DNA of 64,000 nucleotides from Acanthacorydalis orientalis (taxonomy: Eukaryota > Arthropoda > Insecta > Megaloptera > Corydalidae). Under the pieces are notes generated by a model. It did no database searches and was not told where the DNA came from. It saw only the letters and a list, made by a program, of their open reading frames with translations. The stretch covers positions 15,163,310 through 15,227,309 of the forward strand of contig CM068322.1 in the NCBI GenBank assembly GCA_034766995.1, in the 5' to 3' direction. Shown here piece by piece: positions 36,590-49,387 of the stretch. Positions within the stretch are counted from its first letter, which is position 1. Each line of letters begins with the position of its first letter. The translations under genes were made by a program, and so were the position numbers.

Positions 36590-37150
36590 TGAAAGAGAAG
36601 AAAAACATGCCGAGAACGTATAAAGAATGTAAAACATGAACACAATCAGTTATAACGATAAATAATACACGCTGAATATGTGATATGTAAATCTCGAAAT
36701 GGTAGCAAAAAGTGAGCGCAACACAAAGTCGACATATTTCCGGGAATTAATTTAAATGGTCGTGCTTATACGAGTCTGGCTTTGAAAGATGGACGTCAAA
36801 TCTTCGAACGTAACATAAATAAATGTATATAAGCTGGCGAGACGCTGTAACGCCAGCATCGCAGCATCCATCGTTGTCTCACCACCGTCGATCTATATTT
36901 AACAATACTGTAAAAAGTATTTGGTTTGTTCGACGGAAATAGGTTGAGCATGGAAATAGAATTAAGCGTATAGTTGTCGGTGAGTCGTCTGAATATCCCG
37001 GCATTTATCTGTACACTTGTTACAGTGACAGGTTTTTGTCTCGAAGCCATTTTCGCTTACGGGAGAAAAACGACGGTTCATGCAGACGTATAGTTGTTTC
37101 GTACCGTAAGACGAAACATGGATACGTCGTCGAACAATAAACATACGGGC
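36590..37150. other. CpG-rich island with TATA-like site
   Basis: The plus strand has TGTATATAAGCTGGCGAGAC at about 36822, followed 25-35 bp later by a CAGCATCGCAGC stretch, as a TATA promoter would. The minus strand carries the possible exon at 37061-37150 and a frame starting MASRQKPVTV at 37050. Which, if any, is real cannot be settled here. Confidence 0.4.
37061..37150 (-). other. Possible coding exon with FGF-like segment
   Basis: On the minus strand an AG precedes 90 open nucleotides encoding about ARMFIVRRRIHV, SSYGTKQLYVCMN, RRFSP, and the segment ends at a good donor, CCC then GTAAGC. The part T-K-Q-L-Y-V-C-M-N-R-R recalls the strand of fibroblast growth factor cores that reads YLCMNRKG, and FGF genes have an intron close to this point. 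Against this, the acceptor has no pyrimidine tract, the next FGF exon was not found, and the match is short. The frame also stays open past the donor to 36962. Confidence 0.2.
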
Positions 37151-37960
37151 CTATTTATTTTTTCAATAGATTGAAAAGTTAATTCATCCCAGTGATTATG
37201 TGTAGTGAACAATAGATGCACTAACGTTATTTCATTTCGAAAGCGATATCCATGTTTTCATTATAATTGTTTACGTTCTTTTAAAACGAGATTTCTTTTA
37301 TTTAGTCTGTGTGTGCGTATAGAAACTATTTTAAAAAGAATCTACGAGATACTGAATTATAAATAAATAAGGAAATGTGCAACATAAAATATTCATTATC
37401 GATATATATACAAAATTTGAAAATAAATTTCAATAATTATATTATACTCGTATTTATGTACAATATTAATTATACCAACATGAAAAAAAATAATTAAAAC
37501 ATATAATAACTATGTTGGTAATGTTGAAATAGTAAAGTATAAAGTTCCCTAAAATCGATTATTTTGTTTATCTGAAAATAATTTTCAAAAAAAGTATATG
37601 ATAAGTTTCGGATAAAAATGTGTTTATTAGTAAAGAAAAGGAAAAAAACAAGTGTTCTTCCATTTAAGAACTTTTGGATATGCGAACTAAGTTAAAAATT
37701 AATGGCAACAAAATAAGCTGACTTGAATCCTTCTTTTGTTTAGTAATGCTTTTGGTGAGTCATAGATATGGATGATTTTTATTCAAAAGTGCAGATAATA
37801 TGTACCTCTGCATCAATACTTCAATCAGTATGCACGAAAAGGTGATTCCATTCTCACATAAATATTAATTTGGACTAACATTGAGACAAACAGAATGATA
37901 TCATAATGAGATAGTGGAGAAATACTGGATAAGAAAATGTGAAAAGATTAAGATATTGTA

Positions 37961-39140
37961 TTTGATGAGAGCAATGTTCGTATATGATTTGAAATTGAAA
38001 CCCAGGCGATTATTTTTCGTAAAAAAAGCTTTTATTAATCCATTATGTATTTCTGCATTCATTTTCCAATGCTCAGGTAGCTGCTGGATTCCTCGTTCGT
38101 AAAAACTGCGCGGTTTTTCGGCAAAAAAGGGGGTGAGGTGATTTTTGATGGCGTCCACGGTCAAATCTTTTACCGTTTAAACTGTTCTGTAGCGACCAGA
38201 ACAGATGCTAATCAGAAGGTGTAATGTCTAGAGAATACGGTGGATGCGATATGATTTTCTATTTCAACTGTTTCAGTTTTTGAAGTCAGTTTTGCTGTAT
38301 TGTTATGTGATGTACGATTGACCAAAATCGGAAGCTTTTCTTTAATTGCTGCGTTCAGTTTGGCAAGTTGTTGACAGTACTTCTCGTTAGTAATCTCCTT
38401 CATCCCATGGAAGTAGCACAAAATAAACAATACGTTTGCAATTCCGTCAACGACACAGCAACATCTTCATCAGATGCAAGCCAGCTTTGACGACTGATTC
38501 TGTCCTTTCATTCGCTTATTTCCACGTTTGTCTGCGTCGGACGTTATTGTACAAAATCCATTTTTCATCGCCTGTCACCGATCCAAAAAAGGCTCTCTGT
38601 TGAGGAGGCTTTTAAGCAAAAAAAACTGCCGAAGAGATGCTATCAAATTTTTTTTTTAGACAACGAGTGCGGCATCCATATATTAAGCTTCAACGTGAAT
38701 CTCAGCTTCTTTAAATACCAAAATGCAACCGATCTGTAGACGTTGAGTGTCTCGGAAACCTCTTTCGTCGAAACTTGTGAGTTATTGTCAATTAAAGTAC
38801 GCACAACATCGTCGCCGATCTTGAAAGCAGGGTTGATCTTCGAGAGTAAAATCATCAAGTCGAAATTTAGCAAACCATTTCTTCACAGTTGGAAGTGATG
38901 GTGCATGATCCGAATAAACCTCCCGAATATTTTTAGTTACCGTGCCAACAGTTACTCCTTTCCGAAACTCGTATAACATAATGTGACGAAAGAGTATCTT
39001 TTTATTATCTATTTAAAAACTTTTTTATACAGTCACCTTTCAAACAATATATACCATGAATATATTTCAATCATGAGCACCGCCATGTGGCACTCATCAC
39101 CAATCTATTGAATCATATACGCACTTTTGCAGTGACCCAA
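37961..39140 (-). mobile_element. Mellifera/capitata-like mariner, about 1180 bp, inactive
   Basis: The 5' end, read on the minus strand from 39140, is TTGGGTCACTGCAAAAGTGC. The 3' end at 37961 reads TTGATGAGAGCAATGTTCGT on the plus strand; the two align through a shared CGTATATGATT block. TA flanks both. It is slightly shorter than usual because of small coding deletions. The left boundary is less certain (within a few bases) than the right. Confidence 0.83.
38060..38979 (-). pseudogene. Mellifera-group mariner transposase remnant
   Basis: The product starts MLYEFRKGVTVGTVTKNIRE, preceded in frame by FRHI with no earlier ATG, so the true start may be lost. Later blocks are LPTVKKWFAKFRLDDFTLED, GDDVVRTLIDNNSQVSTKEV, VTGDEKWILYNNV, YCQQLAKLNAAIKEKLPILV, SHNNTAKLT, HPPYSLDITPSD, and AEKPRSFYERGIQQLPEHWK near the C-terminus. 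The first and third catalytic Asp are kept (GDEKW, TPSD); the second is Asn (SHNN). Frameshifts and stops occur in at least three places. Confidence 0.87.
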
Positions 39141-39279
39141 TATTTATAAACCCATAAAAAACGTTGTATAAAATGTTTTCTGGAGTGAAGTCGTAATGAA
39201 TGAAATAACTTATGCGTCATGAATGTTAATAATCATAATTAAATGGTGAATAATTTTAATGGGGAAATAGAATAGAATA

Positions 39280-39338
<59 letters not shown>

Positions 39339-40390
39339 ATAAATCTTGTCTAGGTAGATACACAATTTTAAGTAGATCTAGTAAAATATAATGTTAGTGA
39401 ATTAATGTATAAATTGAAAAGTTGAAATAATATACAAATTCCGAAAATGAAGATTAACGTCCAAGGTACACGTCTGTTGAATTAAGATATACAATCACAT
39501 GTTTAGCGTTATGAACTTTTGTATTAGGGTAGTCACACAATCAACGTCTGTACAATCTATAATTATTTAATTCTAAAATGCACGCTATGACATGAATTGC
39601 GTCGTAAGTTAATATAACGTTCGTGTGTCCTACATGTTAATGGAGCTAAAATCACAAAATAAGTTAAAAAATGCAAATGATTTATTGTTAACCAGATTGT
39701 AGAGTGCTTTAGTTTATGCGAAGAGATATTATAAGAATATAAACTTTGATATAATTTTTAAGGTGTTTACAAAAGTGTACAAATGCACCACAAATGAAAT
39801 TTCATTGGGTTTCTTTTTAAAGAGATTTACAAAGATAAAGATTCAAAACCGTCAAGATTACGTCTTATTGAACCGATTCTTGATGAAGAACCTTCAATAT
39901 TTTTTTTATAATTCTTTAGGTGTTAATTAACGATTAGTGAGAAATTACTAATTTTAATGTGACATAAAGAACTGCAAGTAAAAAAATATTTGTTACTTTA
40001 TTCACTTCTATTTTTAGTTAATTTTATTTTCAACAATTTGAATATACTTCTACATAATTATATATTAAACTGCAAGTGACTATTGTATTCAGTAAAATAA
40101 TGGTAAAAGAACAAATACAATTTCAAAACATTGCTCTTTTGTAAAAAAAAGAAAACCAATAAACATTTTATCTGAACATATACCCACAAAGAGAAAGTTA
40201 ATTTCAAGGGAAATATCCAAAGAAAATGTGTTATTAAATCATAATTATTTTATCTTAAGTTCAAGTACATATTACTTTACTTAAAAACTGAACTTTCTCA
40301 TCTGAAATAATTATTAAACTTAATAAAAAGAAGTAAATCAATTACGTAAAAAGTATTTCATAAAAAAATAAACGTAATTGTAATGAAATA
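39141..40390. other. No gene seen
   Basis: AT-rich, one (TA)n array, no frame of note. Confidence 0.55.
39281..39334. repeat. (TA)n array
   Basis: Pure TA, about 54 bp. Confidence 0.95.
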
Positions 40391-40392
40391 AG

Positions 40393-40412
40393 CATATATA
40401 TATATATATATA
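40393..40412. repeat. Short (TA)n array at MITE left end
   Basis: About 20 bp of TA that includes the TA flank of the MITE at 40413. Confidence 0.9.
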
Positions 40413-40923
40413 CACCGTATTACTTGGAGTATATGGCGACCTAAGTATAAGATGAGGTTGAAATTTAAGATAAAATTTATAGATTTATCATATATCGGTC
40501 GTACAAGACGATCCTTAAATAAACACCTCTTTCACTGGGTACATTACAATTTTATGTCCAAAATCAAAATCGGAGGAATTATATTTTTCGATTTAAAATT
40601 TCAAAAATGAAATTTGGGTATTACCTTGTTTTGATAGACTGTGTATTAAAACATTGTGCACGGTCTGTAAGAAGAAGGCTATGGCTATGTATATTTATTT
40701 ATTTATTTTTTTTTATTTAAAATGAATTATTCAATGAATTTGTTATATACCAAAGTTAAAGTTCCCGTTTCTTAAAATAAAGAATATAATTTCTACATAA
40801 TCTCAATAAATTCTACCTGTCATTTTGAAGGTTCTGTTTTTGTATTAGGCATATAAGACGACCCCCTAATTTTTTGAAGAATTTATAGGTTTTAAGGGTT
40901 GCCTTATAAGTCGATAAATACGT

Positions 40924-40925
<2 letters not shown>
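40413..40925. mobile_element. 513-bp MITE with TA target sites and repeated terminal motif
   Basis: The two ends form imperfect terminal inverted repeats: left CACCGTATTACTTGGAGTAT then ATGGCGACC; right, reverse-complemented, CAACGTATTTATCGACTTAT then AAGGCAACCC. TA stands on each side, and both ends touch (TA)n arrays. Related motifs recur inside: CGGTCGTACAAGACGATCC near 40496 and CATATAAGACGACCCCC near 40850. No open frame of use is present. TA duplication suggests a Tc1/mariner/pogo-type enzyme in trans; the parent family is not recognised. Confidence 0.7.

Positions 40926-40962
<37 letters not shown>
40926..40962. repeat. (TA)n array at MITE right end
   Basis: About 37 bp of TA starting at the right flank of the MITE. 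Confidence 0.93.
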
Positions 40963-40965
<3 letters not shown>

Positions 40966-41472
40966 GAATTTAAATATCCAAGGACCTATTCATCTTGATA
41001 GTTTATTTACAGAAAAGACAATATAAAGGAGAACGAAAAGCGATTAATATTTCTAAATTTATCTTATTGTTTTTATACTCAATTGGCATGCTTTAAAATC
41101 TATTTTTAAGGATATCTCTTTTCGTTATTTATGTACACGACCTTATATTTTCATAAAAAACAAGTTCAAAAGTTAAATTCAAATTTTAATTGAAGCAAAT
41201 TACAGATAGAAAATGAAATGACTTTATTAATATTTTAATAATTCTCATAATAACTAAAAATGAGTAAGAGAATGTAAACATATTTTTCAACTTAGAATTC
41301 TGTATGAATAAAATTAATCCTTAAAAACGGTTCTAATTATTTCGCCCTTTTTACACGAACTAGACTGAATAATAATTTTAATAGTAAAATTACAACTTCT
41401 AAGGATAGCATTACATATCAACAAGTACCCTATATGATGCATATTAACTAGAGATGAAACGAAATTTCTTAC

Positions 41473-41527
41473 AGACCTTCCAGTCGATCCCTATTTTCTT
41501 ATACAGAAGATGCATTGAACAACTAAC
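41473..41527 (-). other. Possible 55-nt microexon
   Basis: On the minus strand a T-rich acceptor (TTTTTTTTATTTCAG) is followed by 55 nt and the strong donor GTAAGA; an alternative donor 4 nt earlier (AAG/GTCTGT) would make it 51 nt. The 51-nt form is open in frame 0: VSCSMHLLYKKIGIDWK. Nothing else supports a gene here, and splice-like matches occur by chance in AT-rich DNA. Confidence 0.18.
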
Positions 41528-42151
41528 CTGAAATAAAAAAAAAATGTTTTAAAATCTTATATATATAAATGTCACTGTGTGAATGGCAAAAATCTACCAT
41601 AAATAAGAAATGTATTACAGAAATCACATCTTTGACAGATACAAAGTATTTGTATTCAAGTTTGTATCAAGATCAACCAAATGAAATATATAATTTAAAA
41701 AGAAAATTGTTTCACTAAACCAGAATTTTGCCTTTATCTTATAAGAATCAAATGAAATTGTAAGGATTTAATCTTAATTTTAGAAAATATTGTACATATT
41801 ATGTTATAAAGTAAAATGGAATTTGACTACATCTAAATGTATACAAAATAAACGGTCTAGTTTTTTTTTCATAACATCCGAATACAACTAACAAATTATG
41901 CGAGATGATGTAGTTTAAAGTTCATAAAAGTTTTCGACGGACGAGATACAAGTAAAGAAAAAAAAACGATATGTGCATATCAAGTGTATTGTATGATATC
42001 AACTCGTTTTCCAGATGTTACTTTTTTATTTTCAAACAAAATTTATGTTTTATTTATGTCTGTTTTGGTAATAAAACATCAAATCATCGGAAATCATTTT
42101 ATAATCAAGTATAAACATATGTAGAATGTATTTACATACATGAATAAACAC

Positions 42152-42153
<2 letters not shown>

Positions 42154-42197
<44 letters not shown>
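42154..42197. repeat. (TA)n array
   Basis: Pure TA, about 44 bp. Confidence 0.95.
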
Positions 42198-42201
<4 letters not shown>

Positions 42202-42949
42202 TAAATAATCTTTCAAGCGAAAAAATTAATTAAAATGTCGATAAAATCGAAAAACAATCCTGAGTATAAACGAATCAAAATTTCCATTGTAATTTAAAAA
42301 TAATTGTCAGAAAAAATGTTTATATTTACGTAAATTATATATTTATAATACAATTTTAATATTGTAATTTTCTTAACAATGTATAGTAAATTTTGTATAC
42401 TGGATTTAAAAGAGTATATTGACATTTCACACACGCATTTATTTTAAAATACTCATATGTGTAAAACAGAAAAAAATAGTTTGAAAATTACACCATTTAT
42501 GTCAGATCGATGTCGATAAAAAAATCATATATTTTTTAGTAAACTAAACATCGAAAATGTTTTTGTTGTGTTTTTATCACAATGACATTTTTCTGTAAAT
42601 TATATTGAAGGTTATTTATAAATTCTTTGTCACTAGTCAACATTGAAGTGTTGATGATGAAATAGAGTACACATTTCCTGCATTATTGTAATTAAAATCG
42701 ATATACTGTATATTGTGTGTATGCATACATAATCATGACAAAAAATATTATTTATCATTTGCAATAGTATCGCATGTTGTTCTGTTGGCAGAATAAATCA
42801 TTTGGATGAGTGGTTTTTTTTATTAATTCGATTTTTTTCTTTTTCAAGGTAAATAAGCTCGTTAATACTTTTTTTAATTTCATTTGTGAAAAAAAACATG
42901 TGTTTATTACATTTATTTAATTACGCATATATTATTTATATTACATTTA

Positions 42950-42979
42950 CACATATACATACACACACAGATATACACA

Positions 42980-43019
<40 letters not shown>
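42950..43019. repeat. Compound CA/TA array
   Basis: ACATACACACACAGATATACAC steps in short pieces, then about 35 bp of TA. Confidence 0.92.
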
Positions 43020-43020
<1 letters not shown>

Positions 43021-43157
43021 CTCTTCCAAGGTATATCAAAAGAAAGGGACGAAAAAAAATAAATACTTTTGAAGTATAAATACTTTAAAATGCGACTATA
43101 TTAAAAAAATAGTTGCTTATTGAAAGTATATAAACATAATTGCAAGAACAATATCTT

Positions 43158-43222
43158 TCTACATATATAAAATAATTCCATCGTAAAATTTCCATTAAAT
43201 AACATTTTTTTCATGTATGAGA
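43158..43222 (+). repeat. Dispersed repeat, copy B
   Basis: Matches 8893-8958 in the same orientation (ATAATTCCATCGTAAAATTT against ATAATTCCAGAGTAAAATTT). Confidence 0.55.
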
Positions 43223-44313
43223 TGTTCTGTTAATTAATCAAGTACATAACTTAAAATAATTACCATTTGAGAAGAAGTAGTTTCCTAATTTTTAATAGCA
43301 TTTAAATACCATAAGTAGATTTGTTAGTATACAAATCGGAAATACGTAACTTAATTCAAGATCTTAAGTTTTTAGTTAAGAGAATGGTTTTATAAAAATG
43401 TGAAAGTATTTTTTTATACCTGGTGTTCTTTGCCCTTATTGATCAACAGACTATCTATTTTATACTATTAGTTCGGCACATATGCCGCCATGTTAGAGAC
43501 TTAAAGATGGTATAACTAGAAGTGGAACACACTTAGATGATCCAAAGGAGAAAGACCGTCAGGATAACGTATCAATTAGATTACAAGTATAAAATCTAAC
43601 ATAATACATTTATTTTTGTGTACATTGTGCTTTTTAAAAATGTTTTTAACTACAATACATTTATATTATAAATGCAATAGGAAAATATAAAGACCATAAA
43701 ATAAAATGATTATCACAAGAATATATAATAATAAATACAACAAATAAATTAACAAAATTAAGATTAACTTTCTTTGACCTGATGTTAGTTTTCGTATAAA
43801 TTCTAACATAATATCAGATCAAAAGAAAATATTTAAGAGTATAAAAATAATTCTGTAAAGAAATAATACTATATGGTAAAAATGTATTTAAATGTAAATT
43901 ACAGTTTTAAATTGTTGACGATATTTTAAACGCACAGAAAACAATAACAAAATATGAAGTAAAAGTGTTTTTGTTTTAAAGTAACATAATAAAAGTAAAA
44001 AAATTGTTACGAAATATTCAACATAGAAATAATCTAGCTGCAATATGCAAATAAGTGTCTGATCAAGAGACTGTCGCTTCGAGTAGAACGCCTGAATGCT
44101 TAAAGCTGTCTTAATTAGTGCTTTAAATGTAAGGGACGTGGAATATAACAACATATACATTTTGTTTGCCTTTATAAATTTATCGGTATTTAAAAATAAG
44201 AAAAGCTTCAAACTGAATAATAAAAGTAATTAACTCTACATGAGATAAAATAAATCAATAGTGTTGCATAAGAGTTTCAACAAAAATATGAGTTTAATAA
44301 AAATGAAAAAAAT

Positions 44314-44337
44314 TATATATATATATATATATATATA
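44314..44337. repeat. Short (TA)n array
   Basis: Pure TA, about 24 bp. Confidence 0.9.
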
Positions 44338-44713
44338 AACACATTTAATATAGATATTTTTTTCATAATAAATGAGGAAATTTGAAAATTATAAAAGTAT
44401 ACACATCACCAAAAATAAGATTATTTAGGTATTCTGGTGGCAACTTAGTCGAAGCTTTGAAAGTTATCCGTTGTTCTGTTCGTTGAAACTGTAAGAGGAT
44501 TACACATTTTCTGTTGAGATGTCCAGTTGTGAATTTTAACAAAAAATGTATATAATACGAGATCGTAAAAACAAAACAATATAAAAAAAAAACTTTACAG
44601 AAAACTATGAAAGAACATTTTTATAAAACAATATTTGAATATTATGATAATGAATCGTTTTAAAATGTTTTACTATATCCTCTTCTTCTTTTTATTTTTA
44701 ATTCTTTTCTTTA

Positions 44714-44751
44714 TACACACACACACACTATATATATATATATATATATAA
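44714..44751. repeat. (AC)n-(TA)n compound array
   Basis: About 14 bp of AC then about 22 bp of TA. Confidence 0.92.
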
Positions 44752-46086
44752 TGTAAATTTAAGATGAACATTGCAAACAGTAATTTAGCAACCAGATAAT
44801 TATTACTAAAAGATTTAGAGCTAAATTTACAAACTTTCCCCTTTACAGTGCAGTCATATCTTTTTAAGACCATATAATAAAGTAGTAGGCAACTCCCTTA
44901 CTCAGTACACGTATATGTATTTAGACCAGAAGAATTTTATATTTGATAGCTAAGATTACAATATGGGGTTAAATTCTATATATATTATGATGAAAATAAA
45001 TTATAAGTAAGTAATTATAACTTACAGGAAAGCTATAGGAAGTTTAAATGAAATATTACAAAATGAGGGAAAGAAGATAAAGTACGAATATAATTATTAA
45101 ATGTATGATTAAAGAAGATATTAAGAAATATAAAGTTATATTCTTGTCAAACACAATTAATAATACATTTTCGGGAAGATTACAGAAATATACTTTATGT
45201 GCCCTTTAAACAATCCATTTACTTTTATTGAACTTTTTGTACAAAAACCGACAGTTACTTTAACAATTCATCTTAATATATTATCAACTTCTTTTACAAA
45301 CAGAATTAAACTGAATACGTAATAAAAAAAATTAATTATTATTTTTATAAAAAACTACTGACAAAACAATCTCCGTTCCTAACCATTTTAGTTCAATAAA
45401 TATTTTCAATTGTACATTTAAATGTTAATTTACAGATAGAAACAATGTTAACGAAACGTACTTTCAATATGGATAAATTAAACCAAAAAATAATGTAAAA
45501 ATAAATAAAATTTTTACTTTATCGAATGATAAAAGAGAATGGAGAAATGCGAATATAAAACGGGCATTTGTAATTATTAACACAAATGTAATTACAAAAA
45601 ATATTTCATACCCGAAATTATTGTCCGAAAAAATTAAATTAAAAATTATCATTTATTTGATATAATTCAATGTACATATTTAACATTCCAAATAATACAA
45701 TCAATCGAACAATATAATATAAATTATTGATTTAAAAGAAAATCGCTTTATTGAAGTATCATCATTTCAATTTATTTCAAACTGATTGTTTTTTTTCTGA
45801 TAAGAATTATTTTTTTCTAACATGTCATAATTACTGAACTTTCAAAATATGATAGGTTAATCGTTAAATTATACAAATATTTGTTTTATTTTTTTATAGA
45901 ACTATGAATACAAGTAAATAAATTTTGACACATAAAATTAATTTAAAGCGTTTAATTTAATTATTAATTATTTAATTAGTTTAAAGCAGTTACTTGAAAT
46001 CAACGGCTGAAATAAATTGAAAAGATTTTTACAGAAAGAGTTTGGATCTTACTCTAATTTAATTTTAAAGTGATAACATTCTTAAT

Positions 46087-46087
<1 letters not shown>

Positions 46088-46152
<65 letters not shown>
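46088..46152. repeat. (TA)n array
   Basis: Pure TA, about 65 bp. Confidence 0.95.
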
Positions 46153-46154
<2 letters not shown>

Positions 46155-46259
46155 TTTCAATATATAAATACACAAAAGAAGAGAGTAGAAAAGCAGTAGA
46201 GTGTATGAATTGTCACTGGTTTATGTGATTAAAATAGATGTTTCATATAAACTGTTGAC

Positions 46260-46620
46260 ACTTTCAATACAAAATCGCGGAATTTGCTTTCAATGAAATT
46301 CATTCTATTCCGTTTTTCGTTTCGTCACGAATTCACGTTTTGTATCGGGACACGTTTTTGATTCGTAAAATATTTCTATCCGTTGTGCTGGTGTGAGCGA
46401 ACGCGGTGGCTCTCTCCATGCGAATGGGCGCTATTGGCGACGTATGGTTCAATTAACTGTTCCCTTTTATGTCGGTTTGTAGGGGGCGGACGCTATGTAG
46501 ATAGAGCTAATATTTATGCGTAATTCAAATAGACATATTTTACAAATTACGGCAATCTGTTTTAGTCACAAATTCGTGACGGAATAAAATTTATTCGACG
46601 GGAAGAAACCATTATAGGCT
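46260..46620. other. CpG-containing GC-richer island
   Basis: Has GTGTGAGCGAACGCGGTGGC, GGGCGCTATTGG (a CCAAT box on the minus strand) and GGGGGCGGAC within 120 bp, with no long frame. Looks like promoter or enhancer DNA. Confidence 0.4.
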
Positions 46621-46663
46621 TTGATAACAATGTGCAAATTTTATATATATACATGTATGTATG

Positions 46664-46668
<5 letters not shown>

Positions 46669-46710
<42 letters not shown>
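46669..46710. repeat. (TA)n array
   Basis: Pure TA, about 42 bp, after a short ATGT tract. Confidence 0.95.
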
Positions 46711-46712
<2 letters not shown>

Positions 46713-46759
46713 CAAACAATACACACAATCACACCTAAATACTTTGCTTGCAAAGTTAC

Positions 46760-48231
46760 TTAAAATTCAATTTCCCATGATTTTATCTATTATTTTAAAA
46801 TATTTTAATATTTAATTATTATTTAATTATAATTTTGAAATATTTTTGTTTAATGGAATTTATGGAATTGAAATATAAACACTATAATTTAATTTATTAA
46901 ATAAAACAAATATCGTTTTATAGACTTTAAAAACATTATTATTATTTTTAATTATAATTTAATTATATTTTTAATTTTATTCGTGTAACGATTTAATACA
47001 TTTGTCGTTGAATATTTTCACTCGGTGGCTAATTTTCTATAAACACTTTTATAGTTTTTATTTGAATAGATTTTTACATGTTGGCGATTCTTAATTAACC
47101 ACTTTATAGTTTTTGGCACTAGGGATAAAAGCAATTTCATAAACCAATTTATCACTTTTCCATAAATTGCAAAAAACGTTCTGGTCAAAAATGTTCAATT
47201 ATCGGTTATTGATTATTTTTACTGTTCCTTATATGTAATACTAAGGACGTCGTTTTTATTTTCAAATCACGAAGGTGAAGAAAAATATGTAAAAAGTCAA
47301 AATCGCAGTCTGTAAATCAAAAATGTAGCAGATTTTTATATCTCAACCCTCTGATGATGATGATGATATTGTCAACAAAATGATTTATAATTAGTTATTG
47401 AACATTTTGAATTGTAGAAACTATTTAGAATAAATTAATTTTAATTAAATTTGTTAATTATCCTTAATAAGTGAATATTTATGATGTAAAATATAAAAAA
47501 TTAAAAACAACCTAAATAAACTTGTAATGAAATCAATCATTTTAGTTTCAAAAAGGGGCGACGTAAAAAAATTATATTTATAAATATAATTATGTTTTAG
47601 CAATTAATCTTAGTATGAATTATACAATATAATTTTTTAAACGAAATGTTTCATTTGGAGGCATTTCCATTAACAAAGAACAATCTGAAAATTTGTTCAA
47701 TTAATTATAAATTCTTTAATTATGTAATGGAAAAAAGTATTGAAGCAACTAGATTCGAAAAAGTAAAAAAGAACCTTGATCTATATTCATTTATGTATAT
47801 AGAAAATTACAAAATCTATTTTTATAATATGTTTATAATATTTTCAACATAACAACATCATGTATTATTTTCTTTGCAAAAGTACAAATATATTTATGTA
47901 AAGATAAACTATTGATTTAATCTAAAACTTAAAAGTTCACAAACCAAGTTTGATATTATATTTCAGTATTGAAATATACCAGAACTATCTTTAAAATACT
48001 TGCTTACGATTTATCTTTTTTCTATTAGATATCTCATGATCGATGATACCAGACAATATAGATACACGTTCATCTATATCGGATATTATTTTTCCACTTG
48101 TATGTTTTTGACCTTTACAATAATTTTACGGTTGAATTTAAAAACACCTACAGACTATAGCAGGAATGGGGTTAACGTTGTAGACAGATAGATATAAGCG
48201 TAAATAAATGGATGAATGAGTTTTTGTATAG

Positions 48232-48278
<47 letters not shown>

Positions 48279-49300
48279 TGGATACAGAAAAGGAAGTTCG
48301 TATGTAGGCGGATGTATTTATAGGAAAAATATTTTAAAGACATGAGCTGAGCAAAACAATATTTATTAGAGAAGAATTTACTTTATGTATATATTTATGA
48401 GATAGAATAAGAAAAATGCTATAGAATGGTACAATTTATTTATTTTTATGTATTACTTTTTTATATATTGGCATCTTTGATACGTTACAGGATTTGAAGT
48501 TATGTTATTCGTTACTTAAATAATCCAATTCATTTTAGATTAACCAAAATTGGTCAATGAAATGAAATATTATTATTCGTATAGTTTACAATATAAAATT
48601 AAGAAGTTTTTTTTGGATGAATGATCAGTTACTTCTGAGAAAATATTCTTTATGAAATATTATGAAAGAAATAATTTATAATAATAATGAATTCAAAATC
48701 GTCTGTTATCAACTTATAAAATATAAAAAAAATACATTTTGATATTTTTTAAATAGCAAACACTAGAGAATTTTAAAAAGTTATGAAATAAATATTAATA
48801 AAAAAAATTGACTAAAAATTCACAAATATTGACTACTTTTAAACATAAAAACCTCTAAAATTTGCGTATTTGTTATTTTTATTACGCTTCTCATTCAATT
48901 TCGTAAATACTTCCTAATTTTAAATTTAGAGTCAAAATTGAAATAGAATAATGGACAATTTTAACCATTCCTTTTTATGTATTTGTTCTACATTTTTAAT
49001 AGATGTGTGGAAATAATAGTTTGAGTATATGTAGCTGCATTTCTAAATCTATTTAATATGTCAGATATGTCAATTATTTTCTGTTTTAAGTTTTAAAAGT
49101 AATCTGATATTGTATCCGATATTCAAGAATGTACTGAAAAATATTTGGATTAACTGAAGTGTTGATACTCATCGTATTACTTATTAAAAGTTTATTAATG
49201 AGCAATAGATAAAATATGCATTGAAAAGGCATTCCCTTGAATTGTTAATACATTTGAAGTAATAGTTCATAAAAAATATCAAATGAAATAACACTAATCT
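46760..49300. other. No gene seen; AT-rich
   Basis: A short (GAT)n run at 47353-47368 and one (TA)n array only. Confidence 0.55.
48236..48276. repeat. (TA)n array
   Basis: Pure TA, about 41 bp. Confidence 0.95.
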
Positions 49301-49308
49301 ACAAACAC

Positions 49309-49315
49309 AACACAC

Positions 49316-49379
<64 letters not shown>
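49309..49379. repeat. (CA)n-(TACA)n-(TA)n compound array
   Basis: ACACACACAT, then about six TACA units, then about 38 bp of TA. Confidence 0.94.

Positions 49380-49387
<8 letters not shown>

Larger units (their letters stand above)
40963..46080. other. No gene seen; about 5 kb of AT-rich DNA
   Basis: Apart from the possible microexon at 41473-41527 and a mixed patch at 43430-43590 (CATATGCCGCCATG), nothing is supported. The 107-codon minus frame at 43888-44211 has AT-driven composition and no motif. Confidence 0.5.

Noticed and set aside
43888..44211. 107-codon minus-strand frame with hydrophobic stretches
   Set aside because: Composition follows from T-rich DNA; no start context, splice sites or family match.
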